Part shown: positions 25,154 through 34,556 of the stretch, piece by piece
Numbering within the stretch: the first letter of the stretch is position 1
How the letters are laid out: each line of letters begins with the position of its first letter
NCBI GenBank assembly: GCA_963762395.1
Contig: CAVXKL010000003.1
Span: forward strand, 1-55,051
DNA length: 55,051 nucleotides
Direction: 5' to 3'
Source of the DNA: JAJZKE01 sp963762395
GTDB lineage: Bacteria > Patescibacteriota > Saccharimonadia > Saccharimonadales > UBA4665
The notes under the pieces: generated by a model
The model's database searches: none
Told to the model about the DNA's origin: nothing
What the model saw: the letters and a program-made list of their open reading frames with translations, nothing else
Position numbers and translations under genes: made by a program

Positions 25154-27781
25154 ATGAGGTTAGAGCCGACATACAATGCTAAAAAATATGAACCGGTTAT
25201 TTACCGTCTTTGGGAAGACAGTAATATCTTTGTAGCTAAACCGAAAAGTCATAAAGAACACTTCTCAATTGCTATGCCGCCGCCTAATGAAACGGGTACA
25301 TTGCATATTGGTCATGCGCTTGCCATTACTATTCAAGACATCTTAGCCCGCCATGCCAGGGCAAAAGGGAAGGATGTACTCTGGCTACCCGGTACAGATC
25401 ATGCAGCTCTGCCAACCAACGCCATTATTGAGGAGCAGTTAAGGCAAGAGGGGACTAACAAGCATGAAATAGGGCGGGAGGAATTTCTTCGAAGAACAGT
25501 TGAATTCGTTGAAAATAGCAGATCTTCTATAAACAAGCAGCTGAGAGCTATGGGTGCTAGCGTTGACTGGACCAGAGCCCGCTACACATTGTCGGACACG
25601 CTTAGCCGTTGCGTTAACGAGGTATTTGTCAAAATGTATAACGACGGCCTAATTTACAGGGGTTATAGGATAGTAAACTGGGACCCTAAACTGGAAACTA
25701 ACGTCTCGGATGATGAAGTTGAGTACCGACAGGAGAAAACTAAACTTTATACCTTAAAATACGGTCCGTTTGAAATAACAACGGCTCGGCCAGAAACAAA
25801 GTTTGGCGATAAATACGTTGTTATGCATCCCGAAGATAAGCGGTATCTAAAATATAGGGAAGGTGACCAGTTTGAAGCAGAGTGGATTAACGGTAAAGTA
25901 ACCGCCACAGTTATTAAGGATGAAATAGTTGATCCTGAATTTGGTACCGGTGTAATGACCATAACACCGTGGCATAGTCTCGTAGATTTTGAGATTGCTG
26001 AAAGACATAACCTAGATAGGGAACAGATAATCGACCTAAATGGCAAGCTGCTGCCAATTGCTAAGCAGTTCAGCGGTCTTTCTATTGAAGAAGCCAGGCC
26101 CAAGATAGTTGAGAAATTAGACCAAAAAGGACTGCTTCTAGGGGTTAAGGATAACTACACCCATAATGTTGCCCTTAACAGCCGGGGCAAGGGCGTTATT
26201 GAACCGCAAATTAGACTGCAGTGGTTTATTGACGTTAATAAGCCGGCAGTTGATTGGAAGGGCAAAAAATTAAGTCTTAAAGAGGTAATGCAGGCCGTAA
26301 TTACAGATAGAGATATCGAGATTATACCGTCGCGCTTTAACAAAGTTTATTTCCGCTGGATAGATAATCTTAGGGACTGGTGTATAAGCCGGCAGATTTG
26401 GTGGGGCCACCAAATACCTGTCTGGTACCGAAGCTTGGCTGACGGCCAAGAAGAAACATACGTCGGTGTGTTGCCACCTAAAGATGATGTAAAAGGGAAG
26501 TGGTTAAGAGATGAAGATACGCTTGACACCTGGTTTAGTTCGGCTCTTTGGACATGGAGTACCTTAATTAACCCAGATCTCGCTAAAAATTATGATCTTA
26601 GTCTTAATGACCTCCTAAAAAATAGCTTGGACTTTCAGACATATCACCCAACAACAGTTCTTGATACGGGTTGGGACATCTTATTCTTCTGGGTCGCCAG
26701 AATGATTCTAGCAACCACCTATACTACCGGTCAGATACCATTTAAAACAGTTTATCTTCACGGTTTAGTTCTAACGGCTAGCGGCGGTAAAATGAGCAAG
26801 TCGCATCCCGATTCCATAATTGACCCGATGGATGTAATTGAGAACTATGGCACAGATTCACTCAGGTTGGCCTTAATCCAGGGGATGACTGCCGGCAATA
26901 ACCAAAAATTAGTTAACAGCCAGGTTGTAACTAACCGTAACTTCTGTAACAAGCTCTGGAATGTGGCCCGATATGTTGCTAGTGTCAGTGATAAAACTAG
27001 CGGTGAACCAGAAGCAAAATCGATAGCCGACCACTGGATTCTTAAGCAGTTAATTGCTACTAAAGACCAGATTAATTCAGATATCGACAACTTCAGATTC
27101 AGTGATGCTTATAGCAAACTCTACCACTTCTTATGGGATGATTTGGCTGATTGGTACATTGAAGCCAGCAAGATCAATCCGAACAAAGAATTACTTAACT
27201 ATGTCTTAAATAACTTCTTGGTTATTGCTCATCCGTTAGCACCGTATGTCACTGAAGCCATCTGGCAAAGCACTGATGCTAATAAAGGGTCAATGCTAGC
27301 CGCCCAAGTCTACCAAAAACTGATGCCACATGACGAAGAACCGGCCCAAGACTTTGAAAATATAAAGGTCGTAATCTCCGAGGCCAGGCAAATCCTTCAC
27401 GATGTTGGTGATAAAAATACCAAGATGATGTACATGGACTCTGACTTAATAGACAAAAACCGAACATTAATTATAAAATTGTCGGGTATAGCAAGTGTCG
27501 AAGAAACTAAGCAGGGAAGTGGTTTAAGGCTAACAGGAACAAAGTTTAATGTCTGGCTGGATATAGATAAATCTAAAGCCCGCAGTCATTTAGTTAATCT
27601 TAAAGAGAAACAAAAAAATTACACGGATCATTTAGAAAAGTTGGAGGGCAGGCTAAAGAACGAAGAATATGTTTCTAAAGCACCGGAAGAAGTAATTTTA
27701 GATACTAAAATGCAGATTGAAGAATATAAGCATCTCTTATCTGAGACTGCTTCAGAAATTAAACTGTTTGGCTCACTTTAA
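25154..27781 (+). CDS. valS: Valyl-tRNA synthetase
   Basis: 875 residues, class I. HIGH motif in PPPNETGTLHIGHAL (about residue 50) and KMSKSHPDS (about 546). The editing (CP1) domain is present (TTARPETKFGDKYVVMHP and GTGVMTITPWHS). The catalytic-core block WWGHQIPVWYRS and the C-terminal helical anticodon domain follow. A short coiled-coil tail ends the protein. The stop overlaps the convergent XRE-HAD gene by nine bases. Confidence 0.97.
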   Translation: MRLEPTYNAKKYEPVIYRLWEDSNIFVAKPKSHKEHFSIAMPPPNETGTLHIGHALAITIQDILARHARAKGKDVLWLPGTDHAALPTNAIIEEQLRQEGTNKHEIGREEFLRRTVEFVENSRSSINKQLRAMGASVDWTRARYTLSDTLSRCVNEVFVKMYNDGLIYRGYRIVNWDPKLETNVSDDEVEYRQEKTKLYTLKYGPFEITTARPETKFGDKYVVMHPEDKRYLKYREGDQFEAEWINGKVTATVIKDEIVDPEFGTGVMTITPWHSLVDFEIAERHNLDREQIIDLNGKLLPIAKQFSGLSIEEARPKIVEKLDQKGLLLGVKDNYTHNVALNSRGKGVIEPQIRLQWFIDVNKPAVDWKGKKLSLKEVMQAVITDRDIEIIPSRFNKVYFRWIDNLRDWCISRQIWWGHQIPVWYRSLADGQEETYVGVLPPKDDVKGKWLRDEDTLDTWFSSALWTWSTLINPDLAKNYDLSLNDLLKNSLDFQTYHPTTVLDTGWDILFFWVARMILATTYTTGQIPFKTVYLHGLVLTASGGKMSKSHPDSIIDPMDVIENYGTDSLRLALIQGMTAGNNQKLVNSQVVTNRNFCNKLWNVARYVASVSDKTSGEPEAKSIADHWILKQLIATKDQINSDIDNFRFSDAYSKLYHFLWDDLADWYIEASKINPNKELLNYVLNNFLVIAHPLAPYVTEAIWQSTDANKGSMLAAQVYQKLMPHDEEPAQDFENIKVVISEARQILHDVGDKNTKMMYMDSDLIDKNRTLIIKLSGIASVEETKQGSGLRLTGTKFNVWLDIDKSKARSHLVNLKEKQKNYTDHLEKLEGRLKNEEYVSKAPEEVILDTKMQIEEYKHLLSETASEIKLFGSL

Positions 27782-28630
27782 ACTTTGTCTAATACTATCT
27801 TGTGATTCATCAGGCCGGGCATAATCAAACCAAAGGACATGCCAACTGAATTCTTCAGCGGCCATTAGATTTGCCTTAGTGTCATCAACGAATAGAATCT
27901 CCTGGCCAGATACTCCGGCTTTTTCCTGAGCTAGCTTATATATCTCAGCTTCAGGTTTAATATGGCCAATTTCAGAAGAGTCAATAACCACGTCATAGCT
28001 AATATCTGGGATTTTATGAGCCCGTCTGAGACTGGATAGCAGGCCCGGCATAATGTTTGTTAGCAGGCCTATCCTAAATGACTGGCTTAAGCTTTTAATT
28101 AGCTCTTCCATCCCCGGGACAGGTTCGGCCGCTCCAAGATAGTATTTGCACCAATCGACATCCTTTATGCCAATCTTCTCCGCCAGTTTGATGTTAAGTT
28201 CTTTAGGGCTTAAAGTACCGCGGCAAGCTTCATCGTTGAAATACCAGGAAGCAGTTTCAACTACATCAGGCGATACGCCATAATCTTCGGCAATATTAAT
28301 AAATGCTCTTTGGGAAAAACGAACTAAACAGCCGTTAACATCAAAAAATACAAAACTAATTCCGCTCGAGCTTTTCTTAAGTTGTCTTGTTTCGCCAATC
28401 CTAGTGCCAATTAATTCATCTAGGCTAACACCTATAGCCGAGGCAATTGAATCGACCGTGAAAATTGACGGCGACTTAATTGCTCCGCGCTCGATTTTAG
28501 TCAATGTCGAATAGCTAATACTGGCTTTATTACAAAGCTGTTGCTGAGTCAGACCAGCAGACAGTCTAAAAGACTGGATACGTTTACCTAATACCTTCTC
28601 AAGGTCGCTTATCCCACCGCCAATGCTCAT
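27773..28630 (-). CDS. XRE helix-turn-helix fused to a HAD hydrolase domain
   Basis: About 285 residues. Residues 12-75 form an XRE/Cro HTH domain (RIQSFRLSAGLTQQQLCNKASISYSTLTKIERG). From about 93 to 275 a HAD subclass IA domain follows: motif I FFDVNGCLV (nucleophile Asp99, Asn at the second Asp), motif II LLTNIM, Lys in IGHIKPEAEIY, motif IV ILFVDDTKAN. A fusion of this kind could let a phosphorylated small molecule or phosphoprotein control DNA binding. The longest frame begins at 28636, but ATG 28630 is six bases past a TAATAT box and is preferred. The HAD part resembles the separate HAD gene at 6321. Confidence 0.85.
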   Translation of the reverse strand: MSIGGGISDLEKVLGKRIQSFRLSAGLTQQQLCNKASISYSTLTKIERGAIKSPSIFTVDSIASAIGVSLDELIGTRIGETRQLKKSSSGISFVFFDVNGCLVRFSQRAFINIAEDYGVSPDVVETASWYFNDEACRGTLSPKELNIKLAEKIGIKDVDWCKYYLGAAEPVPGMEELIKSLSQSFRIGLLTNIMPGLLSSLRRAHKIPDISYDVVIDSSEIGHIKPEAEIYKLAQEKAGVSGQEILFVDDTKANLMAAEEFSWHVLWFDYARPDESQDSIRQSLK

Positions 28631-28636
28631 AGCCAT

Positions 28637-28656
28637 ATATTACTAGTTTAACTAGT
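28637..28656 (-). promoter_or_regulatory. -10 box and ACTAGT inverted repeat before the XRE-HAD gene
   Basis: TAATAT (28637-28642 on the minus strand) is followed upstream by ACTAGT-TTA-ACTAGT (28642-28656). The repeat touches the -10 box, so it is a good candidate for the operator through which the XRE domain represses its own gene. Confidence 0.55.
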
Positions 28657-28719
28657 TATATAAAAGTTGGTAAATATTTTCGCTGACAGATAAGAAGATC
28701 TGTTAAAATATATGGGTGT

Positions 28720-29439
28720 ATGAAAACTGATGAACTTAAGCCAAAGGTAGTTTTAGGTGTCGCCGCTCACCCGGATGATTTAGATTTTGGCGCCTCGGGC
28801 ACATTGGCAGCTTTTGCCAGCCAGGGAGCAGATGTCTATTACCTTATTCTTACTGATGGCAGCAAAGGGACTGAAGATAAAACATTAACACCCAAGCAAC
28901 TAAACAAGATGAGGGAAAATGAGCAGCAGGCAGCCGTTAAAGCCATTAATGGTAAGGGCGTTGTATTCTTAGGCTACCCAGACGGCTGCCTTGAAGTAAC
29001 AATGAAACTTAAGAGGGATATTGTCCGGGTTATTAGGAAACTTAAACCTGACGTTGTTATAACGATGGATCCAACCGTTGTCTATTCGGCAAAGCGGGGT
29101 ATGATTAACCACCCTGATCACCGGGCAGCCGGCCAGGCTACACTTGATGCTGTATTTCCCTTAGCCCGTGATCACCTGTCTTTTCCGGAACTTTATGAAC
29201 AAGGCTATAAGCCGCATAAAACAAAAACCGTTCTTCTGACTAACTTCGAAAAACATAACTTTATCGTAGATATCTCAAGGACCTTCGATAACAAAATGGC
29301 CGCTCTAAAAGCCCACGGCAGTCAAATAAAAGACATGGATAGGGTAGAGGGCTGGATGAGAGAAATGGCCAAGCAAGTTGGCAGCAAGCAGGGCTATGAG
29401 CTTGGTGAAGGCTTTATCCGCATAGATCTTAACGTTTAG
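28720..29439 (+). CDS. PIG-L family deacetylase
   Basis: 239 residues. VAAHPDDLDFGASGTLAAF has the His-Pro-Asp-Asp zinc motif, and HPDHRAAGQATLDAVF supplies the third ligand. The family removes acetyl groups from N-acetylglucosamine-type sugars or related small molecules; the exact substrate is unknown. The start codon follows an A/T-rich stretch with a TAAAAT box and no Shine-Dalgarno. It lies between the divergent XRE-HAD gene and the LCP gene. Confidence 0.9.
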   Translation: MKTDELKPKVVLGVAAHPDDLDFGASGTLAAFASQGADVYYLILTDGSKGTEDKTLTPKQLNKMRENEQQAAVKAINGKGVVFLGYPDGCLEVTMKLKRDIVRVIRKLKPDVVITMDPTVVYSAKRGMINHPDHRAAGQATLDAVFPLARDHLSFPELYEQGYKPHKTKTVLLTNFEKHNFIVDISRTFDNKMAALKAHGSQIKDMDRVEGWMREMAKQVGSKQGYELGEGFIRIDLNV

Positions 29440-29680
29440 GCAAATATTAGGCCCTCTAAGCCACGTTAAATAAGCTTAAGGGTTAAATCTATGTTTCATA
29501 ATAGCCCGGCCCTCTGAAGGCCTCAAAATAGCCCAAACTTCTACTCCGGTCTTAAGTGTTTATGATGATATACTAAAATTACTTTGTTGGCAGATAAAGA
29601 TTTTAATACAACCAGCAATTTTTAACCTAAAATTTAGCAAGAAAGAATGATATAGGGCATGATAGAATCTATTAACATTT
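29440..29680. other. Intergenic region, 241 bases
   Basis: No gene is seen. It holds short G+C patches (GGCCCTCTGAAGGCC at about 29509-29525) and an AT-rich run before the LCP start, with a TAGAAT box at 29663-29668. I find no convincing terminator or RNA gene. Confidence 0.5.
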
Positions 29681-31465
29681 ATGGATAATAACAGACCACG
29701 GCGAAAGCTTAACAGTGTTGACGGTTTTATCGTTAGGGAAAATAAAAAACCTGAACCGATTGCCAGTACCCAAGATAATTTAAAATCTCCCGAAGCTCTT
29801 TCACCAATCACTAAAATGGCCAGCAGTGGGTCACTGCTTCGTACGACAATCCCTGGCCGGATTGAGCCCAGCGAACCTTTAAGCTCTCCCGGGGCTGCTG
29901 AAATAAAACCGCCTAAGAAAAAGCGAAGTAAGAAGAAGATTATTGCTTTAATTGTGATGGCAATAGTTTTAATTGCTGCCAGTACAGGCGTATGGGACGC
30001 TTGGCAGCTGTATCATAAACTGCATAAGCTAGATGTGGGTAATCTAACAGCATCTGTCGGTGGAGCGGAAAACATCTTAGTAGCTGGCTCAACTAACCGC
30101 TGTAACCAGAAGGTTCAGAATGCCGAGTGGGGCTTTTGTTCACCACATCTATCAGGTATAAACAGCGATATTATATTCATTGTCCATTTAGTGCCTTCGA
30201 CAAACACCATCTCCCTACTATCCATTCCTAGAGACACTTTTGTCCCTAATGCCAGATCTGGTGATGAGGCATTTAAAATAGACGCTGCTCTTTATCAGGG
30301 ACCGACTCAGCTTGTTGACGCTGTTGAAGAAGACTTTGGCATACCAATCCAGCACTATGCCGAAGTTGGCTTTGACGGTTTTGTAAATATTGTGAATGCT
30401 CTTGGCGGAATCAAGATGGACTTCCCAATGCCAGTCTATGATGCTGATTCGTATCTTAACGTCCAGCAGCCAGGCTGCCATGAGTTAAATGGTGTCCAGG
30501 CCCTTCAGGTAGTTAGAGCCAGACATTTGCAGTACAAGCCAGCCGGTGTTACTACCAATGATGCCAACTATTGGCCCCAGGAGTCAGAGAGTGATATTGC
30601 TAGGATTGCCCGAACCCATGAATTCTTAAGAATTCTAGCTTCAGCCGTTACCCAAAAGGGTATTGGTAACCCGATAACTGACCAAAGGTTAATTGATGCC
30701 CTTGCTCCGCAGGTACAAGTAGACAATGGCTTATCTACTTCAACCATACTGGAACTCATGGAAGATTTTCATAGTGCCAATATTAATAATGTTCCACAGT
30801 ACACTCTGCCGGTAGCTAGCCCAGGTTTTGGTACCTACTACTATCAGAGCGTAGACATGGGCGACATTGTATTTCCTATCAAACAGACCGATCAGCAGAT
30901 TATAGATAAATTTTTAGGTACTTCGAGCAATATTGATACCATGACCGGTAAGCCATTACCTCAGCCTCAGACAGTATTGGTGAATGTCGTTAATGGCAGC
31001 GGTGTATCCGGCCAAGCTTTAGTTGTATCTGACGACTTGCAAAAACTAGGTTTTAATATAGCTGGCATTCCATCAAACGTTACGCCTGTTAGCGACCAGG
31101 CTCAGGAAACAATTGTTTATTATGCTAGCTCGGCAACCGAGGCAGATGCCCTAGAAGTTGCCTCAAAGTTAAGTGGCTATGTTATTCTCTCCCAGGATGC
31201 CAACATGGTTAGCTCTGGTGCTGAAGTAACTGTCCAAACAGGCACCGGCACTACAGTTAATGGTGTCAGCAGTTCAACTGGTTCAAACACTGGCTCAAGC
31301 ACTAGTACAAGTACATCAACTGCTCTTACTAATGCAGCTAGCAGTACTACAACCACTACGACATCTCTAGGGTCTATTAGTCCTGCTAACCAGCCTTTAT
31401 CCCCTTGGGACCCGATAGCTTGCACTGCCAACCAACCTATTGTCCCCAACAACGCTAATCTCTAA
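29681..31465 (+). CDS. LytR-CpsA-Psr (LCP) family protein with LytR_C domain
   Basis: 594 residues. LCP enzymes attach undecaprenyl-linked glycopolymers to peptidoglycan. A cytoplasmic N-terminus of about 85 residues ends in a Lys/Arg cluster (KKKRSKKK), followed by one transmembrane helix (IIALIVMAIVLIAASTGVW). The LCP domain spans about 120-320: ENILVAGS, SDIIFIVHL, ISLLSIPRDTFVPN (the Arg-Asp pair that binds pyrophosphate), GGIKMDFPMPVYDAD and VVRARHLQY. A LytR_C domain (VNVVNGSGVSGQALVVSDDL) is near 440-520. A Ser/Thr-rich tail follows. This suggests a wall polymer on the cell surface. Confidence 0.92.
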   Translation: MDNNRPRRKLNSVDGFIVRENKKPEPIASTQDNLKSPEALSPITKMASSGSLLRTTIPGRIEPSEPLSSPGAAEIKPPKKKRSKKKIIALIVMAIVLIAASTGVWDAWQLYHKLHKLDVGNLTASVGGAENILVAGSTNRCNQKVQNAEWGFCSPHLSGINSDIIFIVHLVPSTNTISLLSIPRDTFVPNARSGDEAFKIDAALYQGPTQLVDAVEEDFGIPIQHYAEVGFDGFVNIVNALGGIKMDFPMPVYDADSYLNVQQPGCHELNGVQALQVVRARHLQYKPAGVTTNDANYWPQESESDIARIARTHEFLRILASAVTQKGIGNPITDQRLIDALAPQVQVDNGLSTSTILELMEDFHSANINNVPQYTLPVASPGFGTYYYQSVDMGDIVFPIKQTDQQIIDKFLGTSSNIDTMTGKPLPQPQTVLVNVVNGSGVSGQALVVSDDLQKLGFNIAGIPSNVTPVSDQAQETIVYYASSATEADALEVASKLSGYVILSQDANMVSSGAEVTVQTGTGTTVNGVSSSTGSNTGSSTSTSTSTALTNAASSTTTTTTSLGSISPANQPLSPWDPIACTANQPIVPNNANL

Positions 31466-31613
31466 GACAACTAACAACATTCTCTTACTGAATCATAATA
31501 TCTAATTTAAATGTTAACTATCTGTTATTGCATAAATTTGCAACTAAAAAATCAAAAATCCTAGTAAAGCGTAGTCACTGATGTTGGAACCCACCTTATG
31601 CTAAATTATATTC

Positions 31614-31874
31614 ATGAGTGGTATTGATTTAAAACGTGGGGTGGATTTTATAGGAGTAACAGTTGCTTTCATAATACATGATGGTAATAAGAATTTCTTA
31701 TTGCAAAAAAGAAGCAAGAATTGTCGTGATGAACAGGGTACTTGGGATGTGGGAGGTGGTTCAATGGAATTTGGTGAGGAGTGGGATGAAGCCGTAAATA
31801 GAGAAATACAAGAAGAATTAGGGGTTAAACCTACTGAGGTGATATTTCTGAATGGAGTGTACCCATTATTCTAG
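31614..31874 (+). pseudogene. NUDIX hydrolase, 3' end cut off by IS3 copy 1
   Basis: 86 residues. The N-terminal half of a NUDIX domain is intact, including the box GGSMEFGEEWDEAVNREIQEELG (GX5EX7REUXEEXGU). The domain needs another 50 or so residues, but the frame runs into the IS left end at about 31858 and stops after GVYPLF, of which the last residues are IS-encoded. It is therefore a remnant. ATG 31614 has no clear Shine-Dalgarno. Confidence 0.8.
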
Positions 31875-31920
31875 ACAGTGTTGTGCATAGTAATATGTAG
31901 ACAACGTTAACTAACTAGTA

Positions 31921-32202
31921 ATGGGGGATGGTATGCCTAAGACTGTTCATGTAATTAGACCAGATGTTAAAGCTCAGATACTGAAGAGGCTAAAGGATGA
32001 GGGAGTTCCAGTAGCTAAGTTAGCTGAAGAACACGGTATATCTTCTAGAACTATCTATGGCTGGTTAAGTAAGGGTTTAGTTAACAACCAACCTAGTCTA
32101 CTAGCCTACGCCAAGGTTAAGAAAGAAAACCAACAGCTTAAAGAACTAGTTGGACTACTGAGCTTAGAGCTCCAGACCGCCAAAAAAAAGACCATCAGAT
32201 AA
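31921..32202 (+). CDS. IS3-family transposase OrfA (copy 1)
   Basis: 93 residues with a helix-turn-helix (VKAQILKRLKDEGVPVAKLAEEHGISSRTIYGWL) and a leucine-zipper-like C-terminal part. ATG 31936 (MPKTVHVIRPD) is the start that matches copy 2; 31921 is the longer option. A run of eight A (32182-32189) before the stop is a likely -1 frameshift site that would make an OrfAB fusion. Confidence 0.9.
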   Translation: MGDGMPKTVHVIRPDVKAQILKRLKDEGVPVAKLAEEHGISSRTIYGWLSKGLVNNQPSLLAYAKVKKENQQLKELVGLLSLELQTAKKKTIR

Positions 32203-32209
32203 CTTACTG

Positions 32210-33022
32210 ATGGCTGCTAGCGCTGTTGCCCCTAAAACTGCCATTGCTAAACGTCTAGGTATATCTAGAGCCAGCCTGTACTACCAGTCTAGACTAGCTG
32301 TTAAGGACGAACAGCTCAGACAGGATATATTACAAGTATTACATCTGCATCCTAGCTATGGTCATAGGCGGTTAGCTATCCACCTTGGCATTAACAAGAA
32401 ACGGGCTCTAAGGGTCATGCACCTTTACGATATTAAGCCCTTCCGTAGACGAGGTAAAAAACCTAAGTATGCCCGGTCACCAAGCTTAGTCGACGCTGAA
32501 CTACCCAATCTAATTAAGGACTATTTCCCTATTAATCCAGGAGATGTCTGGGTTAGTGACTTTACCTATATCCCTTACGAGGGTAGATTTATCTACGTCG
32601 CCACCATAATGGATCTCTTCTCTAGAGAGTTAGTTGGTTGGCATATATCTAACCGTCATGATACAGCACTAGTAGCGGCAGCCTTCTTTGATGCTCTGGA
32701 GACCCATAGCAGACCAAGGATTCTTCACTCTGACAGAGGCAGTGAATACCTGTCCCAGATATATATGGAACTAGCTACTACATGCGGCATTGATATGTCC
32801 TACAGTGCTAAAGCTAGTCCCTGGGAGAACGGCTACCAAGAGAGCTTCTACAACGGCTTTAAGGTAGATTTAGGTGATCCGGGCAGGTTCGAGAGCATTG
32901 GTCAGCTTACTGAGGCCTTACACCTCCAGCTCTACATCTACAATACTTACCGGATTCATCTTGCCCTAAAGATGTCGCCTAAACAGTACTTAGTTAAACA
33001 GCCCCAACTAGTAGCCGCTTAG
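32210..33022 (+). CDS. IS3-family transposase OrfB (copy 1), DDE integrase
   Basis: 270 residues. An HTH_21-type N-terminus (HPSYGHRRLAIHLGINKKRALRVM) is followed by an rve integrase core: Asp in VWVSDFTYIP, Asp in RILHSDRGSEY, Glu in ENGYQESFYNGFK. The DD(35)E triad is intact, so the enzyme could be active. It starts seven bases after orfA and can also be made by frameshifting. Confidence 0.93.
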   Translation: MAASAVAPKTAIAKRLGISRASLYYQSRLAVKDEQLRQDILQVLHLHPSYGHRRLAIHLGINKKRALRVMHLYDIKPFRRRGKKPKYARSPSLVDAELPNLIKDYFPINPGDVWVSDFTYIPYEGRFIYVATIMDLFSRELVGWHISNRHDTALVAAAFFDALETHSRPRILHSDRGSEYLSQIYMELATTCGIDMSYSAKASPWENGYQESFYNGFKVDLGDPGRFESIGQLTEALHLQLYIYNTYRIHLALKMSPKQYLVKQPQLVAA

Positions 33023-33057
33023 CATTCACAAAAGTGTCTTAAATTTGGGGTACTTGA

Positions 33058-33768
33058 CATAGAGATAAATTCCGAGCGAGCACTGCTAACCAGTTGTTAT
33101 ATGCAGGGCTGGTTGGAAAACATGAAAAATCAAAGAGAAAAAACGTTCAGTACCTGATAGAGACGTCTGAGTTTCAAAAAGCCATTGCCGAAGCAAGGAA
33201 GAAGCTTGGTTTCACCAACAAACAACCAGTTGAAGAAGGTTACATATACGAATGGGTAGTAAATAGCCTCGATGGCAATAATAATCAGCGTCAGGTCTAC
33301 GAGGTGGTTCAAAAAACAGGCAAACAGGCTTTTGACGAAGTTAATAAAGTGCTAGATAAGCTACATTTACCAAATGAGTGGAGCTTTTTCATCATCGTTT
33401 ACATAGTTAACGGAACACCACCTCAGTCGATTGCTTTTGGCGATGTTGAAGCTATAACGGTCCAGGAAGTTAAGGAAAATGGCGAATTAGTAATTCGATT
33501 AAAGCCTGGCCTGAGAAAAGAAGACTACGTTAAAGCCTGGAATACATTCCATTCATATCTCGGTCAGGCAAAGTCGCTTGATAAACCCTACACTAACGCA
33601 GACATAAATCAGCAAATCTACGGTGATAAAGTAGTGGGTTTGACCTACGCACAGCTTGCCAAAAAGTACTTTGCGAGCCATTATTATCGAGATAAAGTTT
33701 CAGCAATAGATAAAGTAAAGAAAATCGTACGTAGAGAAAAACATAGACAGGCTGGGGGACAAAAGTAG
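33058..33768 (+). pseudogene. Unrecognised protein, 5' end cut off by IS3 copy 1
   Basis: The frame is open from the IS right end (33058) without a start codon until ATG-like TTG 33094. Residues upstream of that point (RDKFRASTANQLLYAGLVGKH) read as natural protein, so the gene most likely began further left and was truncated. The rest is mixed alpha-beta with a basic C-terminus (DKVKKIVRREKHRQAGGQK). I do not recognise it. If expressed, it would start inside. Confidence 0.6.
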
Positions 33769-33843
33769 TAACTAGTATTTGTCCTCTGATACCAAGTCGT
33801 TATTCGTGCCAAGATTAGTTTGTTAATTAAAGCAGGAATGACG

Positions 33844-34077
33844 ATGAACAATAATTACTATGAAACTTCGGACTTAGGCTTAGCAGCTTCTCTAACCGCT
33901 TCTGGTTTTGCAGTAATTGATGTTGATAAGAGCAACCCGCGTCGGGTTGTCTTTTTATTTAATGACGAACCTGAACTTCAAAAAGTAGCTGATAAGTTTT
34001 GGTCTAACCGACTACTGTTATCCGCCTCTACTCTACTCGAACATATCCGTCAGCTTAAATCGAGGATTTATTCGTGA
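33844..34077 (+). CDS. DUF5659-like small protein
   Basis: 77 residues from ATG 33844, which has an AGGA Shine-Dalgarno (a longer frame begins at TTG 33820). YETSDLGLAASLTASGFAVIDVDKSNPRRVVFLF and the final LKSRIYS match the DUF5659 pattern found in Patescibacterial element genes. The role is unknown. It overlaps the next gene. Confidence 0.7.
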   Translation: MNNNYYETSDLGLAASLTASGFAVIDVDKSNPRRVVFLFNDEPELQKVADKFWSNRLLLSASTLLEHIRQLKSRIYS

Positions 34078-34259
34078 TGAGTGAATTACTTGAAACCCCA
34101 TTGATTATGTCGATAAGCGAGTTCCGAAAGATTACTGGCAAGCCTACGGAGTGCTTTAGTGACGATCAGGTTGCAGAGTTTATTACACAGCTAGACTTCA
34201 TGGCAGAGTTGTTTGTTAAAAACATACGGAAGGAACAACCGCCTATGGAACAGAATTAG
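34077..34259 (+). CDS. Small protein of the recombinase island, unknown
   Basis: 60 residues from ATG 34077, overlapping the DUF5659 stop by one base (TGATG), so translation is coupled. Acidic and helical, no motif recognised. The position between DUF5659 and the recombinase suggests an accessory or regulatory element gene. Confidence 0.6.
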   Translation: MSELLETPLIMSISEFRKITGKPTECFSDDQVAEFITQLDFMAELFVKNIRKEQPPMEQN

Positions 34260-34351
34260 TGCGATAAGTTTGTAAATAATAGTTTAATCCTGAGTGTTCC
34301 AAACGCCAGTCAGGTGTCTTAAAGGCGCGCTCGGGAAGATAGGAGATTAAG

Positions 34352-34522
34352 ATGAAAAGTCAAGAAACACTAGAAAGTATAGATAAATGGTTAGACATGG
34401 AGATGGGTAAAGTATTAGCCGCTCATTCTCGCAAACTTAGGAGTTTACGTATTAGGCAAGGCATGGCTAGAAAAAAGTCAGTTAACAAACCGTTCCAAAC
34501 TCCAGCCAGGGATATTGCATAG
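34352..34522 (+). CDS. Small basic protein upstream of the recombinase
   Basis: 56 residues, ATG 34352 behind an AGGAG Shine-Dalgarno. A helical acidic start (MKSQETLESIDKWLDMEMG) is followed by a basic part (RKLRSLRIRQGMARKKSVNKP). It could be an excision or regulatory factor, but this is only inferred from its place 35 bases before the recombinase gene. Confidence 0.55.
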   Translation: MKSQETLESIDKWLDMEMGKVLAAHSRKLRSLRIRQGMARKKSVNKPFQTPARDIA

Positions 34523-34556
34523 GTTTTAGTAAAAGTTAAGATTAAAGGAGATTACT

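Larger units (their letters stand above)
31858..33059 (+). mobile_element. IS3-family insertion sequence, copy 1
   Basis: About 1.2 kb carrying orfA and orfB. The ends were found by comparing the two copies in the window: the left end TG(T/G)ACCCATTATTCTAGACAG and the right end AAATTTGGGGT(A/C)CTTGACA are shared, and the ends form imperfect inverted repeats (GTACCC...AGACA against GTACCCC...AGACA). The bounds are good to a few bases. No target duplication is visible: GAG lies before it and TAG after. It cuts a NUDIX gene on its left and an unknown gene on its right. Confidence 0.85.

Noticed and set aside
31177..31452. Minus-strand open frame inside the LCP gene
   Set aside because: It is the antisense of the Ser/Thr-rich tail and keeps open only by composition.
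31858..33059. Identical IS copies indicating very recent transposition
   Set aside because: The two IS3 elements differ at many residues in both proteins, so they are related family members and not fresh duplicates.
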